64,000 bases of DNA from Hysterangium stoloniferum (taxonomy: Eukaryota; Basidiomycota; Agaricomycetes; Hysterangiales; Hysterangiaceae), in contig WHVD01000044.1 of NCBI GenBank assembly GCA_015178975.1, forward strand, positions 124,001 through 188,000, read 5' to 3'. How positions within the stretch are numbered: the first letter of the stretch is position 1; each line of letters begins with the position of its first letter. The notes below the pieces were generated by a model. It made no database searches, was not told the DNA's origin, and was given only the letters and a program-made list of their open reading frames with translations. Positions 49,576 through 60,285 of the stretch are shown here, one piece after another. Made by a program: the position numbers and the translations under genes.

Positions 49576-50394
49576 TATGAGCACATGGTCCTTTTGTTTA
49601 TGTAGAATATATAAAGGGATAACCTACATAGCTTAACCTCAGTGCGTTATACTTATACGAGACTGAGGTGAGCACAGAACGATCCTTTCTCTCTTAGTAT
49701 ATGCGCTTACTGTATACAATAGCTCTTCTTAGGTACACATTATATGAGTCCGTTATACTTATACGAGACTGAGCTCTTCTTAGGGACTATATATTTCAAC
49801 AGAATCTGGATGTAGAGATCCCCATTCATCCATCCATCAATCTTGCATGCATACCCAACCCTCCCTCACAGCATGTATCCCCATACCAACAAATATCCAC
49901 TACCAAACTTCAGGGCACCCTCAACCAGCCTGTCACTCAAGCCATCCCCTACCTTTTTCCACACCCACTTCCTACCATCTGACCCCCCAGCCTATTGATT
50001 TTTATCTCATCAGATCACACCACCTTCTTCCAGTCCTCCACAGTCCAATTCTGATATGCCAAAGCAAAGTCCATCCTCTCCTTCCTATGCTCCTTAGAAA
50101 GAAGAAGCCTTTTCTTCTTTACCACAGGCTTCATCCCAGCTGCTTTGAGTCCACAATGCACTGTTTGAGGATAGAGTGACTGGTTGGTGATAGTGCAAAG
50201 TGCTTTTGTTGCATCTACAGCTGTGTCAGCCTTCCTAGAGCTGATAAGGCATCATGCAAAACAGATGTTGGCTGTAGAGAGTTTGGAAAGGTGACCACCA
50301 GAGGACTTATAAAGGTGGGAATCATGTGTAGAGTGAAGTTTAGAGATAGTAGCAAAGCCATAGCCAGTAAAAACTGAAATATGTTTGACAGAAT

Positions 50395-50740
50395 TGTTAA
50401 GATCTAAGCAAAATGAGGGAGGAGGACTAAGTTAGGGGGCTGATGATATGAAATGAGCTAATTGGGGGGCAGACAATAGAGATTGTACTAATTGGGAGGT
50501 CCAACTCTATAAATCTAGTGGAGCTTGGCTTTAACTTATGTGTTGCACCCTCACACAAACTGTTAAGATGCCCTGGTATTTCAAACAGAGTAGATAGTAC
50601 AATAAAAATCAACACTTACCTCAATCAACCAGTGGGCCAGAATACTAAGAGTCATCAGGTAAGAGTTCATGGCTTGCCAAATAATGTCTTTGAGAGTGTT
50701 GAGAAGGGAGGGAAGAGCTGCAGGAGGATGTGTTCACATG
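50395..50740 (-). mobile_element. Family B LTR fragment, reverse orientation
   Basis: It begins TGTTAAGATCTAAGC and carries the motif GTGGAGCTTGGCTTTAACTT at ~50518 and the reverse of the family B segments seen at 13900-14200. Its far end was not found. Confidence 0.55.
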
Positions 50741-52050
50741 CTATAGGGGATGGGAGTAGGGAGCACCAGGTCTGCATTTCCTTGCTGCCTCTTATTGCAT
50801 CCACTTAGTGCCGCATTTAGGTCTTAGCATGTAGGTCAAGAAGTGTTACTGGACTAGGTGTGTGGCTTTCATCTTCATTGATATCATTGGTTTTTTTTTT
50901 CAATGTGCTTCAGATTTGGCAGCCCATTGCCACGTGCTCTTACATGACCATCCATGACACCCTCGTCTAGTGAGGCAACTTCTTTTATACCATCTATATG
51001 CACTATGTGAGCAATTCTGTATGGTGTTAACCTGTAAATCCAAATGCCCTTTGCAAGGTGAGATTGCCATCATATTGACTGACCTAACAGAACTACTATG
51101 CAGTGCAATCACATTGTCCATGATTTTTCCTAAATTGCCACTATGGGTTGGTGTCATTCTGATATTGTACTTGTTATCCTAGCTATTAGTAGTGGGGGGG
51201 AGCACCTGGCACAACTGGCACAACTCTTCGAAGGTATCATTGTATTACTAGTATGGCATAGCCTTACAGTTGCTGTAAATGACCATTGATATATTTGCCT
51301 TTGCAGGTATTGACGGTTTTGATATGCTTCATCATCCTTATCATGAAGGTCAATCCAAAATGGCCAGCCATATTCCATGGTTTCCTGCCCTCCAAAATGC
51401 TTCTCCAACCTGGAGCATTATATATATGTGAGCTATTTATCAAGAAATATCTGACTTTCAGGCTTATTTTTCACTGTAGCCATAGGAATATTAGGAGCCA
51501 CAGTCATGCCTCATGCCTTATTCTTAGGTTCCTCACTTGTAATTATTGCCGTATTTCCACTGCACAGCCCACACTTCCCTTCCCAGCCATTTATTCCAGG
51601 ATTGTCTAGATTCCAGAGAGTGACAAGTTATATTCGACCCCTGTTGACCCCTGCTACTAGAGGGGAAGATGGTTCTGATCGGCAGACACTTAACCAATAC
51701 CACCAAAACAACAGGCTCTCTTTTGTGCGTTCACACCTGGGGCATGGAATGGCAGACATCAGTAGGTCAAAAGTGTGTTGACTGTTCTTTAACTGATCAC
51801 CATATCTAGCTATGAGTCTGCTAGGTATAGCTGTTCCTATAAATTTGGTGTGGGTTATTAGGATCCACAGAACATATCAGTATTGATATTGTTTTAGTAT
51901 TCTGATTTTGGCTGGCATTGTATTCTTTGAAGCTGGGGATGGATCATCCTCTGCAGGTCTCTTAGAGGTACATGATTTAATCGGTGCCAAGTTAGGAAAA
52001 GGTCTCTGACAGTGTGTTAGTTTTTATCATCTGTCACTCATGTATCTTGC
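50741..52050. other. Unrecognised repeat-like DNA
   Basis: Only short frames with stops occur. None carries a motif I recognise. Base composition and context suggest transposon debris. Confidence 0.35.
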
Positions 52051-52055
52051 ATTTT

Positions 52056-52597
52056 TGTTAAGTGCCAAGTCGGGAACTTATTCGGGAACTATCAGAAAGT
52101 CACTGGGAAGTTGGGAACTATCAGATAGGGTCAGGACATTGGCTTCAGCTTATGTGCTGCACCTCTACGCAAACGCTCAAAGTCCTTAATTTCAAAGGTG
52201 AGACTTACGATGGAAGATACGGATATTCAGAGTTCCAAAGAGTTCCGAATATTGAGCATACAGAAAGACAGAAGAGGGAATAAGAAACTAAGTCGATATC
52301 AGATCTAAAGTAAAGTACAAATTTGCAGAAACTAATATAAGTCTTCTCATTATTGTACTACAACTAAGACCATAATAAGATGGAAATAGGAGTATTCTAA
52401 AATGGGAATACAATAAGACATATTGGGGAGACAATATTCCAAAATGGGAATATAATAGACGAACGAGTGAATACTTGTCAATGGACAAATTACCAAATGT
52501 GGAACAAGGGAAGAATGCAGAAGATACAGTAACTATGATGTTCCGTAGTCGGAGGTTGGAAGTCGGATATTGAAACATCCAGGAACGGGTCGTAACA
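52056..52597 (-). mobile_element. Solo LTR, family D copy 2 (TSD ATTTT)
   Basis: A 542-bp unit runs from TGTTAAGTGCC to GGGTCGTAACA, flanked by ATTTT (52051-52055 and 52598-52602). It contains the shared reverse motif GCTTCAGCTTATGTGCTGCA at ~52142. Confidence 0.85.
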
Positions 52598-52602
52598 ATT
52601 TT

Positions 52603-53734
52603 GTAGGTGCTGCATTTATTCTCCCCCTCGCACTGCTTTCAGCTGGTCAGTGCGAGCATCACTGCAATGCTCTCTAAACAAATTGTTTCAGAAGATTCCT
52701 TGGAATGGAAGGTTTCGGTAAGAATATCATTATATTTGTATGTACACTAGTCTGATATTTTTTTTCATAGCCTTTCATTTAATCCTATTGGCACTTGTTG
52801 CTGCATTAGTAGGTTGATCTGGCATCAATGCACTCCTAATTACATATCAAGTTGTCCTTTCAATCGTTCTACCATTTGTTGTCTTTCTGCTCGTATATCT
52901 TACTTCAAGCCATGTGGTTATGTGAGTCAAAGTCCCCATTCTCGACAGCATACCTGTGACAGATTTGTCAAGTGTAGTAACCAAAAAGACACCTGATTTT
53001 CCAAGGGAAGAAGAGGAGACTAATTACCACAACAAATTCGTGATGGCCTTAGGGTACATGATTTTGAGTCTTATTGTGGTCGCAAACTCATGTATGTACT
53101 TGTGACATTGATGTGGGGGAATTAAGTTCCATCCAGTTGCTTACTATAATCCACCAATCTCGTAGCTTTACATTTGAATATTATTTATCAAAATTTGGTC
53201 ATAAGCAACCCTAGAATGAAGCCCCTGGTGCAGATGTTGTCTTATTATTATTAAGTGGGGAAATTGTTGGTAGTTATATAAATTGCGTGACAGACTTAGT
53301 AGTGGCAGTCTTTTAGCCCAGTGGTAATATTGTATAGTTGTGATTATGTAAGTAATAAGTGATTATTGGTTTGTGTGTTCAATTCATATTTGCCCCATGC
53401 ACCTCTTGGGCACCTAATATCTCAGCATAAGAGCTAGTAATCAAACATTAACTTAGAACTAGAACAACGATATGAGAGTGGGAGTTGTTGTATGGTCCTG
53501 TCAGGTTCAGCCACTCTACCCCTTTTTTTTTTAGCTGACATGACCTTTGACAAAATCAGGCCTGGTCAGCTTCACATGACCTGCCCAAGCCTGAACAGTC
53601 TGGACAGCAAGGCTCAGGCCTGATTAGCCGTTCAACAAATGAGGTAGCCTGTTCAGGCCCAGTCAGTTTCACATGACCTGTCCAGGCCTAAGCAAGTCAC
53701 CTAACCAGCCTGGACATGCCTCGTCTAAGTCTTC
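52603..53734. repeat. Intergenic DNA with AGGCCTG-rich tandem units
   Basis: No gene is supported. From 53560 to 53740 (and continuing at 55175-55250 after the LINE) the sequence has repeated CAGGCCTG/TCAGGCC words. Two related ~97-bp units contain CAGYTTCACATGACCTG (starting ~53566 and ~53664). Confidence 0.5.
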
Positions 53735-55188
53735 GACGAAATCAGGCCCTTCCCATCCCCCACCTGCTACGCAAACTCTCCACCAATGCCGCCATTCAGT
53801 TCAGTCGCCTCCCCACCTCATCCCAAGTCCTAGTGAGGGCCCCTCCCAGCTGGGAGGGCCACCATCCAGGCGGCTACCTCCCCCCCCCTACCCCCCCAAA
53901 CGGCTCATGCAACCAAACCACCATCATCCACCACCATGTCCAGTCCCAAGACTGAATGGATTTTTCCTTATTTCGCCCCCCCACATGGACATCACTCTGC
54001 ATGGGGTGACCGCCTTTCAAAGAACATCCTGAGTCCTCCCTTTAACCCTGAAGAGTGCACTCACTTCATCGAGCAACTCCACCTCACCATCCACATTGCC
54101 AACCAGGACCCTTCTGCCATCATCATCTACAATGATGGCTCCCGCCACAAAGCTCATGGGAACCACTGATGCACAGGTGCTGGCTACTCTATCCACCACC
54201 TTGGCACCTCCATCCGCCATGGGTGGTTCAGCCTAGGCAAATGTGCAGGGATTTTCAATGCCGAAATGTTTGCCCTGGCTAGTGCCAGCGCCATTCTACT
54301 GAAAATCATGGCTGATTTTCCTGAAGCTAAGCACCTTCTCGTCTTCTCTGACAATCAGGCTGCGCTCAGATCCATTGATGACCTCTCAGACCACCCCAGC
54401 CAGTGTGCCTCCATAATTTTCTGCAAACACATTGATGCTTTCCTAGTTGACCCATCCCACCATGTCTCCCTCTCCTGGATCCCCAGCCACAAGGGATTCC
54501 AAGGCAATGAAGAGGCTGACTTCCTTGCAAAAGAAGCTGTTACCCGCCCCCTCATCATCCACTCCACTATCTCCTGGGCCCTGGAACGTGCCAAGTCCCA
54601 CTCTCTAAAACTTTGGCAACAAGACTGGCTCCGCCTTCCCCACACCAACCAAGCTGCCATCGCACTCCACAAACCCCCTGCTGTGAAACTCTCAAAGTTC
54701 CACAAGGAATATGGTGGTCCCCACCACATCCACACACGCGTCATCCAGGCCATCTTGGGCCATGGCTTCTTTGGTGCCTACTACCAACATTTCCTCCCCA
54801 CCTCCCCACCTCCTGTCCCTGTGGCACAGAAGACATCCAGTCCCACCTCCACATCCTTTCCGAGTGCCCCCTCCACAAGGAGCACCGCCACACCCTCCGC
54901 ACTGCCTCTCAAGACCTATCACTCCCCATTATCCTCGGCACCTACAAGGGCCTTGAAGCCCTAGCTGAGTTCATCGCTGCCTCTGATGCTTTCCGGAAAG
55001 CATAACCGGCCCACCATCCCTGCTCTTCCCCGCCCTACATTCGACCCTCTTGCCCATACCAACCAGCTACATACACATCCTGCCGCCCCCACCTACCATT
55101 AGGGTACTTTTCTCCCAACCGCTATGTATCTTAGTTATGCGACGCGGTATATAAATGTATTAAAAAAAAAAAAAGACGAAATCAGGCC
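53735..55188 (+). mobile_element. 5'-truncated LINE (subfamily 1) with RNase H domain and 14-bp TSD
   Basis: The body 53749-55174 is flanked by GACGAAATCAGGCC (53735-53748 and 55175-55188) and ends in an A-tract. It encodes an RNase H domain with IIYNDGSRHKAHG, AEMFALASA, LLVFSDNQAAL and GNEEADFLAKEA (the D-E-D-D set). This is followed by the LINE C-terminal motif AILGHGFFGAYYQHFLP. One stop (TGA at 54167) interrupts between HGNH and CTGAGYS; it fits a CGA to TGA change. The reverse transcriptase is absent. Confidence 0.9.
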
Positions 55189-55777
55189 TGATCCGTCGGT
55201 CGGCAAATCTGAGCGTTTGACTGACCTGCTCAGGCCTGCTTCGGTCTGAGCGGAGGTTTTCTATTTTTGTGACATTGCATAATACTCACGATAACTCTCC
55301 AGGAGACGCGCACAATGTAAAGGGACACAGACTTAAGAGGGTGAAGATAGAGGAATTTAAAGTTTTTTATTAACTTGCATAGGCTTGGCCCTCAATAGAT
55401 ATAAATGGAGAGAAAAAAGCATTCTGTCAGAGTATATCAGAAGCAAATAATGAATGTTCCCGGCGGGTGCACTCCGCCTTAACTTGAAGTATCGGAACAG
55501 CGGGAAGCTTTCTAGTGAATATTATCCCCCCCACCTTCTCACAAAACTATTTAATTTTTTTTTAATTAGGGACATAAACCATTTATATCATTTGAATTTG
55601 GCAAGGCACTGAGCGGTTCGTGAGGAAAAATCTCCTGCCTGATTAAAAAAAAGCGCTGTAAACATTAGTAGATTGGATGCGGTAATCGGAATATCTATAT
55701 ACACTTCATAATGACGGCTTGCAATTCAGATAAATAACTACCCACTTCTGGGTTCAGAGACTGGCTACCTTCTTGAG
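55189..55777. other. Intergenic upstream region of copy B
   Basis: The first part is the rest of the AGGCCTG repeat. From about 55700 the sequence resembles the region upstream of copy A, with CAGATAAATAACTACC shared at equal distance from the start codon. Confidence 0.5.
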
Positions 55778-58064
55778 ATGACCTATCACCAGCTCCTAGT
55801 AGCTCTAGGTTTTTTTTTACCTTCAATTGTACTCGGACAGGATACATGGTGCGGCAAACACTACATGAAAGGTTCCCCGATAGTCCCTCCCGGAGGACAG
55901 TTTCAGACACCCGAAACTTCCAATGTCCCGTTGCTTAACTTGCAGTGTTCCCCGTCTGTGAAGCCTTATTTAGCTGGAGAAGATGCCTCCATAATTGTCG
56001 ATACGAGAATCACGTCGCTCAAAGTCCCCGGAGCGTCACCGTTCACCAATCCACACAAGGCGAAATCACTTCAGATCTCCGTGTCTATTAATGGTCAGAC
56101 GCATGCCTTGGGTAATGTTGCTCTCAATTCGACTGGAACCGAATTTTCGCTGCCGGTCTATTCGCTCGTACCGCGAAAAGAACCATATACTGTGACTTGT
56201 ACCGCTACACTCCCTGGTTCCTCACCGTCAACGTTCTACGCGACCACTCTACTCCATTATCTTGAGCCACCTTCAAAAGGTTCTGTCACCAAACAAGATT
56301 TCCGGACCGGCTCACTACTGGTGAAAAATGGTTCTTCTTGGGAGCCAATCTTCCCAATCGGCTTTTACACATTCATTGACGGATATTTGTGTGAGTATTT
56401 CCCTATAGCTCACCGATAGACCATCTGACATTTTTCGGTTCTAGCAAACATTTCGAATGTAGACGCCATTAAGGCTCGAGGGTATGATCGAAATTAGCGG
56501 CTTTGGAATTTCATTCATTGTGATCTACTCAGATTAAATGTTATCCATCCCGTCCCCATAATCACTAATATGACTGTATTCAAAGAGGTACGCGAGTCTG
56601 CGATCCCTCTAGTGTGCGTGCTCTGACCTCTGTTCTCTAGGCATTGGACAGGATGGAAGAATTAGGGTTGTGGTTGATATACCAAACTGCATCGTGAGCT
56701 TTATCATGATTTACGACAAAGTGCTGACGCGTTAGAAAGCGGTTACATGAATCAAGTAAGTATCATCCAACTCTCATATGCCTCATCTCACTGACATGTA
56801 TAGACATCGGTAACGGAACAAGTAAACATGATCAAGGACCGACCCAATCTTCTTCTTTGGTATGCCTTCCTGCCTAGTCTCACCCGTGTTTATTTATTTA
56901 TTGATGTAATATAGGTACACTGGCGACGAACCCGGTGAGATCTCCAACACGGCCGCTACTTTCAGTGGTACTTACTCATAACGATGGGAACCAGATGGGA
57001 AAGGCGATCCTCTCAACGCCACTAAGACCGCCTACGACCTTATTAATAACTTAGATGGAGGTTATCATCCCATATCTCTCGCCCTCAACTGCCAGAACTA
57101 TTTCTTTGCCGAATATTCGTCGGGAGCTGATATCATCCTACAAGATACATGTATGTCTTCTATCCTTTATCGCATCATTTTTTAGATCTGAAGAGTGGGT
57201 ATACTGTAGACCCAATCGACATCAACGCAACGTTCTCAAGCATATGGGGAACGCCGTGTACGCCGTAAGTTGAGTCCAGTACCCGTGGCGGATATCAACT
57301 ACTGAGTCATTCGTTCTTTCTATTATAGTGACTACGGAGATTGTGGTTGCGACAACTGCAAGGGTAACTTGAAGGACACATCCACCAGAGTAGACGAGTT
57401 CAAGCAACGCCTTGATCTTCTTGGAAGAAGCCGCAGCACCGCTGTTTGGTCCGTCCCGCAAGCCTTTGGTGTTGAAAGGTAATAATATTTTCCATGTTGC
57501 AGTCACAATCTGGCTCAGACCTCCCTTCAGTTACTGGCCTCGTTTTCCTACTGGTCAAGAATGGCTCGTACAGAGCATTTTGGGGATTAATCATGGATCT
57601 CTCGGGGTACCGTCATAGCATACCTCGACGTTTCTCAGTAATAATCCCAAGTACCGCAGATCATACCTTGGGATGAACCCACTTCTACCGATATTGTAAC
57701 CGCAAGTTCCAGCCTCGCTGCTGCTGTACCCAGCATTGTCCCCTTCCTTTCAACGCCAAATGTTAGATTTACATCTTTTCAACAAGACAATGTAGATGCA
57801 GCTACCTGGACATTGCCAGGGGGTAAGGAGACACTGCTTCTTGTTGCTAACGCTAACGAGGGAGATGTATCCGTTGTCCTAAATGGCATAACCGAGGGGA
57901 CTGCGACTGAGATACTCAACGGAGGGGCGAATCTCACGGCGCAAGATGGTGGAGCAGTTCTTACACTGGGATCGATGGGCACTGCAGGTTGGATATTCCA
58001 AGATGAAGCGAACGTGAAAATGGCTGCATTAGCTTCGTTGCGAGAGTCCTTGCTGTTGAGTTGA
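55778..58064 (+). CDS. Secreted glycosidase-like protein B, paralogue of 43517-45791
   Basis: It has the same exon layout, signal peptide (MTYHQLLVALGFFLPSIVLGQ) and domain order as copy A. Differences cluster in a few places: LWLIYQTASGYMNQ for the LWLMYDMR segment, DGKGDPLNATKTAYDL, YTVDPIDINATFSSIWG, GVERYW and a C-terminal extension MAALASLRESLLLS. The glycine-rich DYGDCGCDNCKG and the YTGDEP motif are kept. All introns seem to splice, so both copies may be functional. The acceptor before GYMNQ (GAAAG|C) is non-canonical in context. Family unassigned. Confidence 0.75.
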
Positions 58065-58502
58065 CTGTCGAGGATCTGTTGCAGCCTCATTGGTATAAAT
58101 GTGACAGACTCGGATTTCAAAACGTTTGATATGCAAGTTAATCTCCATTATCGATCTTAAATTTAACAAAAGCCATGTAGTAGCAACAGGAACTCTGTCC
58201 TCAAAATCTGCTTGACGTAACTTTATGACTATCAACTAATGAGAAGTACTGATTGTCACATGCTAGCTTCACCTGTAATATTCTTGTGGGTTTTTACAAA
58301 AACTCCCATGCTGTTTCTCCCCTATGTATGAAAATCCGTCGCACCAACTTATGGTCACCCGCACTCACCTTCTAATATTCTTGTTTGAAATGTAAATTCA
58401 ACACAGCTCAATCCGTTCGTTGGGCGCTCACAAAACAGTATATACACAAATTCGATAGCTAGGGTTCCAACAATAATTTCTTTGGTTGTGTGACAGTCGA
58501 AA
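58065..58502. other. Intergenic, convergent 3' flanks
   Basis: Shared with the 3' flank of copy A up to about 58325. No gene. Confidence 0.5.
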
Positions 58503-60168
58503 CTATTCAAGCGTCAACTGTGCATCCAGGGTCGCGAACCCTTCAAAGAGCGCAGTGAATAAATCAATGGCGGACTGCACATCGTGGGAGCCAGCCATCT
58601 CTCGGCAAGAGTGCATAGAAAGCATAGGATTGCCCACATCTACGGTTCGGATTCCAGTCAAAGACAGTGTAGGTCCGACGGTAGATCCACACGACATATC
58701 GTTACGTGCGACAAATTCTTGGACTTTACCCCCCTTGCGTTCCACAAGCTTGCGTACAAGGAACACTCCAATGGCATCGGATGCGTATCGCTGTTTATGA
58801 TTTACTTTAACTGCGATACCACCGTTGAGAAGAGGCTGATGGTTTTCCTCATGCTTGCTGGGGTATGAGGGGTGAATACCGTGGGTCATATCAGCTGAAA
58901 TAAGGAATGACTTTGCGACGGATTGAGCCTGCGCGGAATTATCTGGGGAAAGTCGTTGGATGAGGAAAGGGAGTAAACTCCCGCCAGCACCACTGCTTGA
59001 ATCGCTGCCTACTTCTTCGTGGTTAAACAAGGCGATGGCATTGACATTCCCTTCTGAGTTGTGGGATCCTTCCGCTAGAGCTTCGACGGCACAAAATGAG
59101 CTGACCAGATTATCCAAGCGAGGGGAAAAAATAAACTCGTTGTCAACGCCACCTTATAAAAAAGCATTAGTGACTTACTAGCAGAGGACTTACTAGCAGA
59201 TGGTTAGATATTCACATACCTAGGACAGAGGGCTGAGTATCATAAAGAGATAATTCCAACTCTGCAATATGCTCAGGCGCGACTGATAATTCCTGTGCCA
59301 ACTGGGCCAACAGAGCAGGGTGATGCTGATCGAAAATGGCTGACGACGCTCCAGCGACTCCTTTCGTCGGCTCATTAAGCTTGTCAGCTGCCTGGCCAAG
59401 GATGGGAATGAACTCTGTCTGCTTATTAAACGTGAAAGCAGTATTTTGAGTTCCGTCCACTAAAAGGACGTTAGTATATTACAAAGCGAGGAAAAAGTGC
59501 TTGAGACGAACAATGGATCGCAAGATTAGGAATACGAAGAATTGGTTTAGTAACTTTAACGAGCCTGGAGGTAAATTCCGAGCCGTTATCGTTGGTGACC
59601 ACAACGCGACCTGCGACCGAGAGGTCGCGATCAAGCCACGTGTGCCACAGACCACCGCCATAACTAGAGGTCCGGTTAAATTATTAGGAAAGACCCATCG
59701 GGAAAATGACATACGTTTCGACACCGACTTGTAAATAGCCCAGAGTTGATTTCTTTGACGTTGGTCGGATACGAAGATTGGGACTATCAACGTGAGTTGC
59801 AACACAAGAAATGCCGGTTCCGGCCTTCCATTTAGGAGGAAGAGCGAATGCGACGAGCGAGCCTTGATTCCTGAGAAACGCCTTAGAACAGATGATTAAA
59901 GAGAATCAATACCCCATCTACCTAGTGAAGTAATATCTCCCGCCTTCCTTGAGATTCCACTCGTCCTGTTCTCTCAACTAGTAGGAATAATGTGTTCAAC
60001 AAGCGATACAAAGAATATCAGCTGTGAGTAGAGCCGCTGTACCTTACTAAACCCGCTTTTTTCAAGCCTTTTTGCGGCCACACTGACTGCATGAAAAGGT
60101 GTAGGAGATGCATTCACAAATTCCAGGAATGCATGAGCTGCAGAAGAACCACTCTGAGACAACATCAT
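58503..60168 (-). CDS. APE4: Aspartyl aminopeptidase (M18 family)
   Basis: This metallopeptidase removes N-terminal Asp/Glu; yeast Ape4 is cytosolic and delivered to the vacuole. The spliced protein begins MMLSQSGSSAAHAFLEFVNASPTPFH. It continues LREQDEWNLKEGGRYYFTR, GISCVATHVDSPNLRIRP (first metal His), [114 protein letters not shown], the FVARNDMSCGSTVGP segment and MHSCREMAGSHD. All metal-ligand motifs are visible. At least six introns of about 50-70 nt. The C-terminus ATLDAQLTLE is normal. Confidence 0.93.
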
Positions 60169-60285
60169 GAGTCCGTTCTTGTGAGAGATACGGAATCCAC
60201 AACCAAACTGCCGGTCCAAAATCCGGGGATCTAGTAGGTTAGGTAACGTGGCAATCGCGTCACCTTTCAAGTCTATTCACTCGAG
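60169..60285. promoter_or_regulatory. Compact bidirectional promoter between APE4 and HAL2
   Basis: Only 117 bp separate the two start codons, so both genes must share this stretch (plus 5' UTR) as promoter. No TATA box or obvious factor site stands out by eye. Confidence 0.6.

Larger units (their letters stand above)
47837..49801. mobile_element. Solo LTR, family E (TSD GAATC), host of transposon T1
   Basis: It begins TGTTGAAGAC and ends TTTCAACA, with GAATC at 47832-47836 and 49802-49806. Its own sequence is about 361 bp (47837-47973 plus 49578-49801). It contains TATAAAGGG and two copies of CGTTATACTTATACGAGAC (~49646 and ~49751), typical of short copia-type LTRs. The rest is the inserted Tc1 element. 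Confidence 0.85.
46719..50394. mobile_element. Tc1-like transposon T2, interrupted by two LTRs and truncated
   Basis: The left terminal repeat starts CAGTGACTCACAAAATG after TA. The minus-strand transposase C-terminus (46960-47331, with the TGG CCA GCA frame intact before SPDL) continues at 49807-50394 (N-terminal part) after removal of the two LTR insertions (47332-47823 and 47837-49801). The right terminal repeat is missing: the element is cut at 50395 by a family B LTR in reverse. It is a diverged sister of the element at 47974. Confidence 0.8.
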
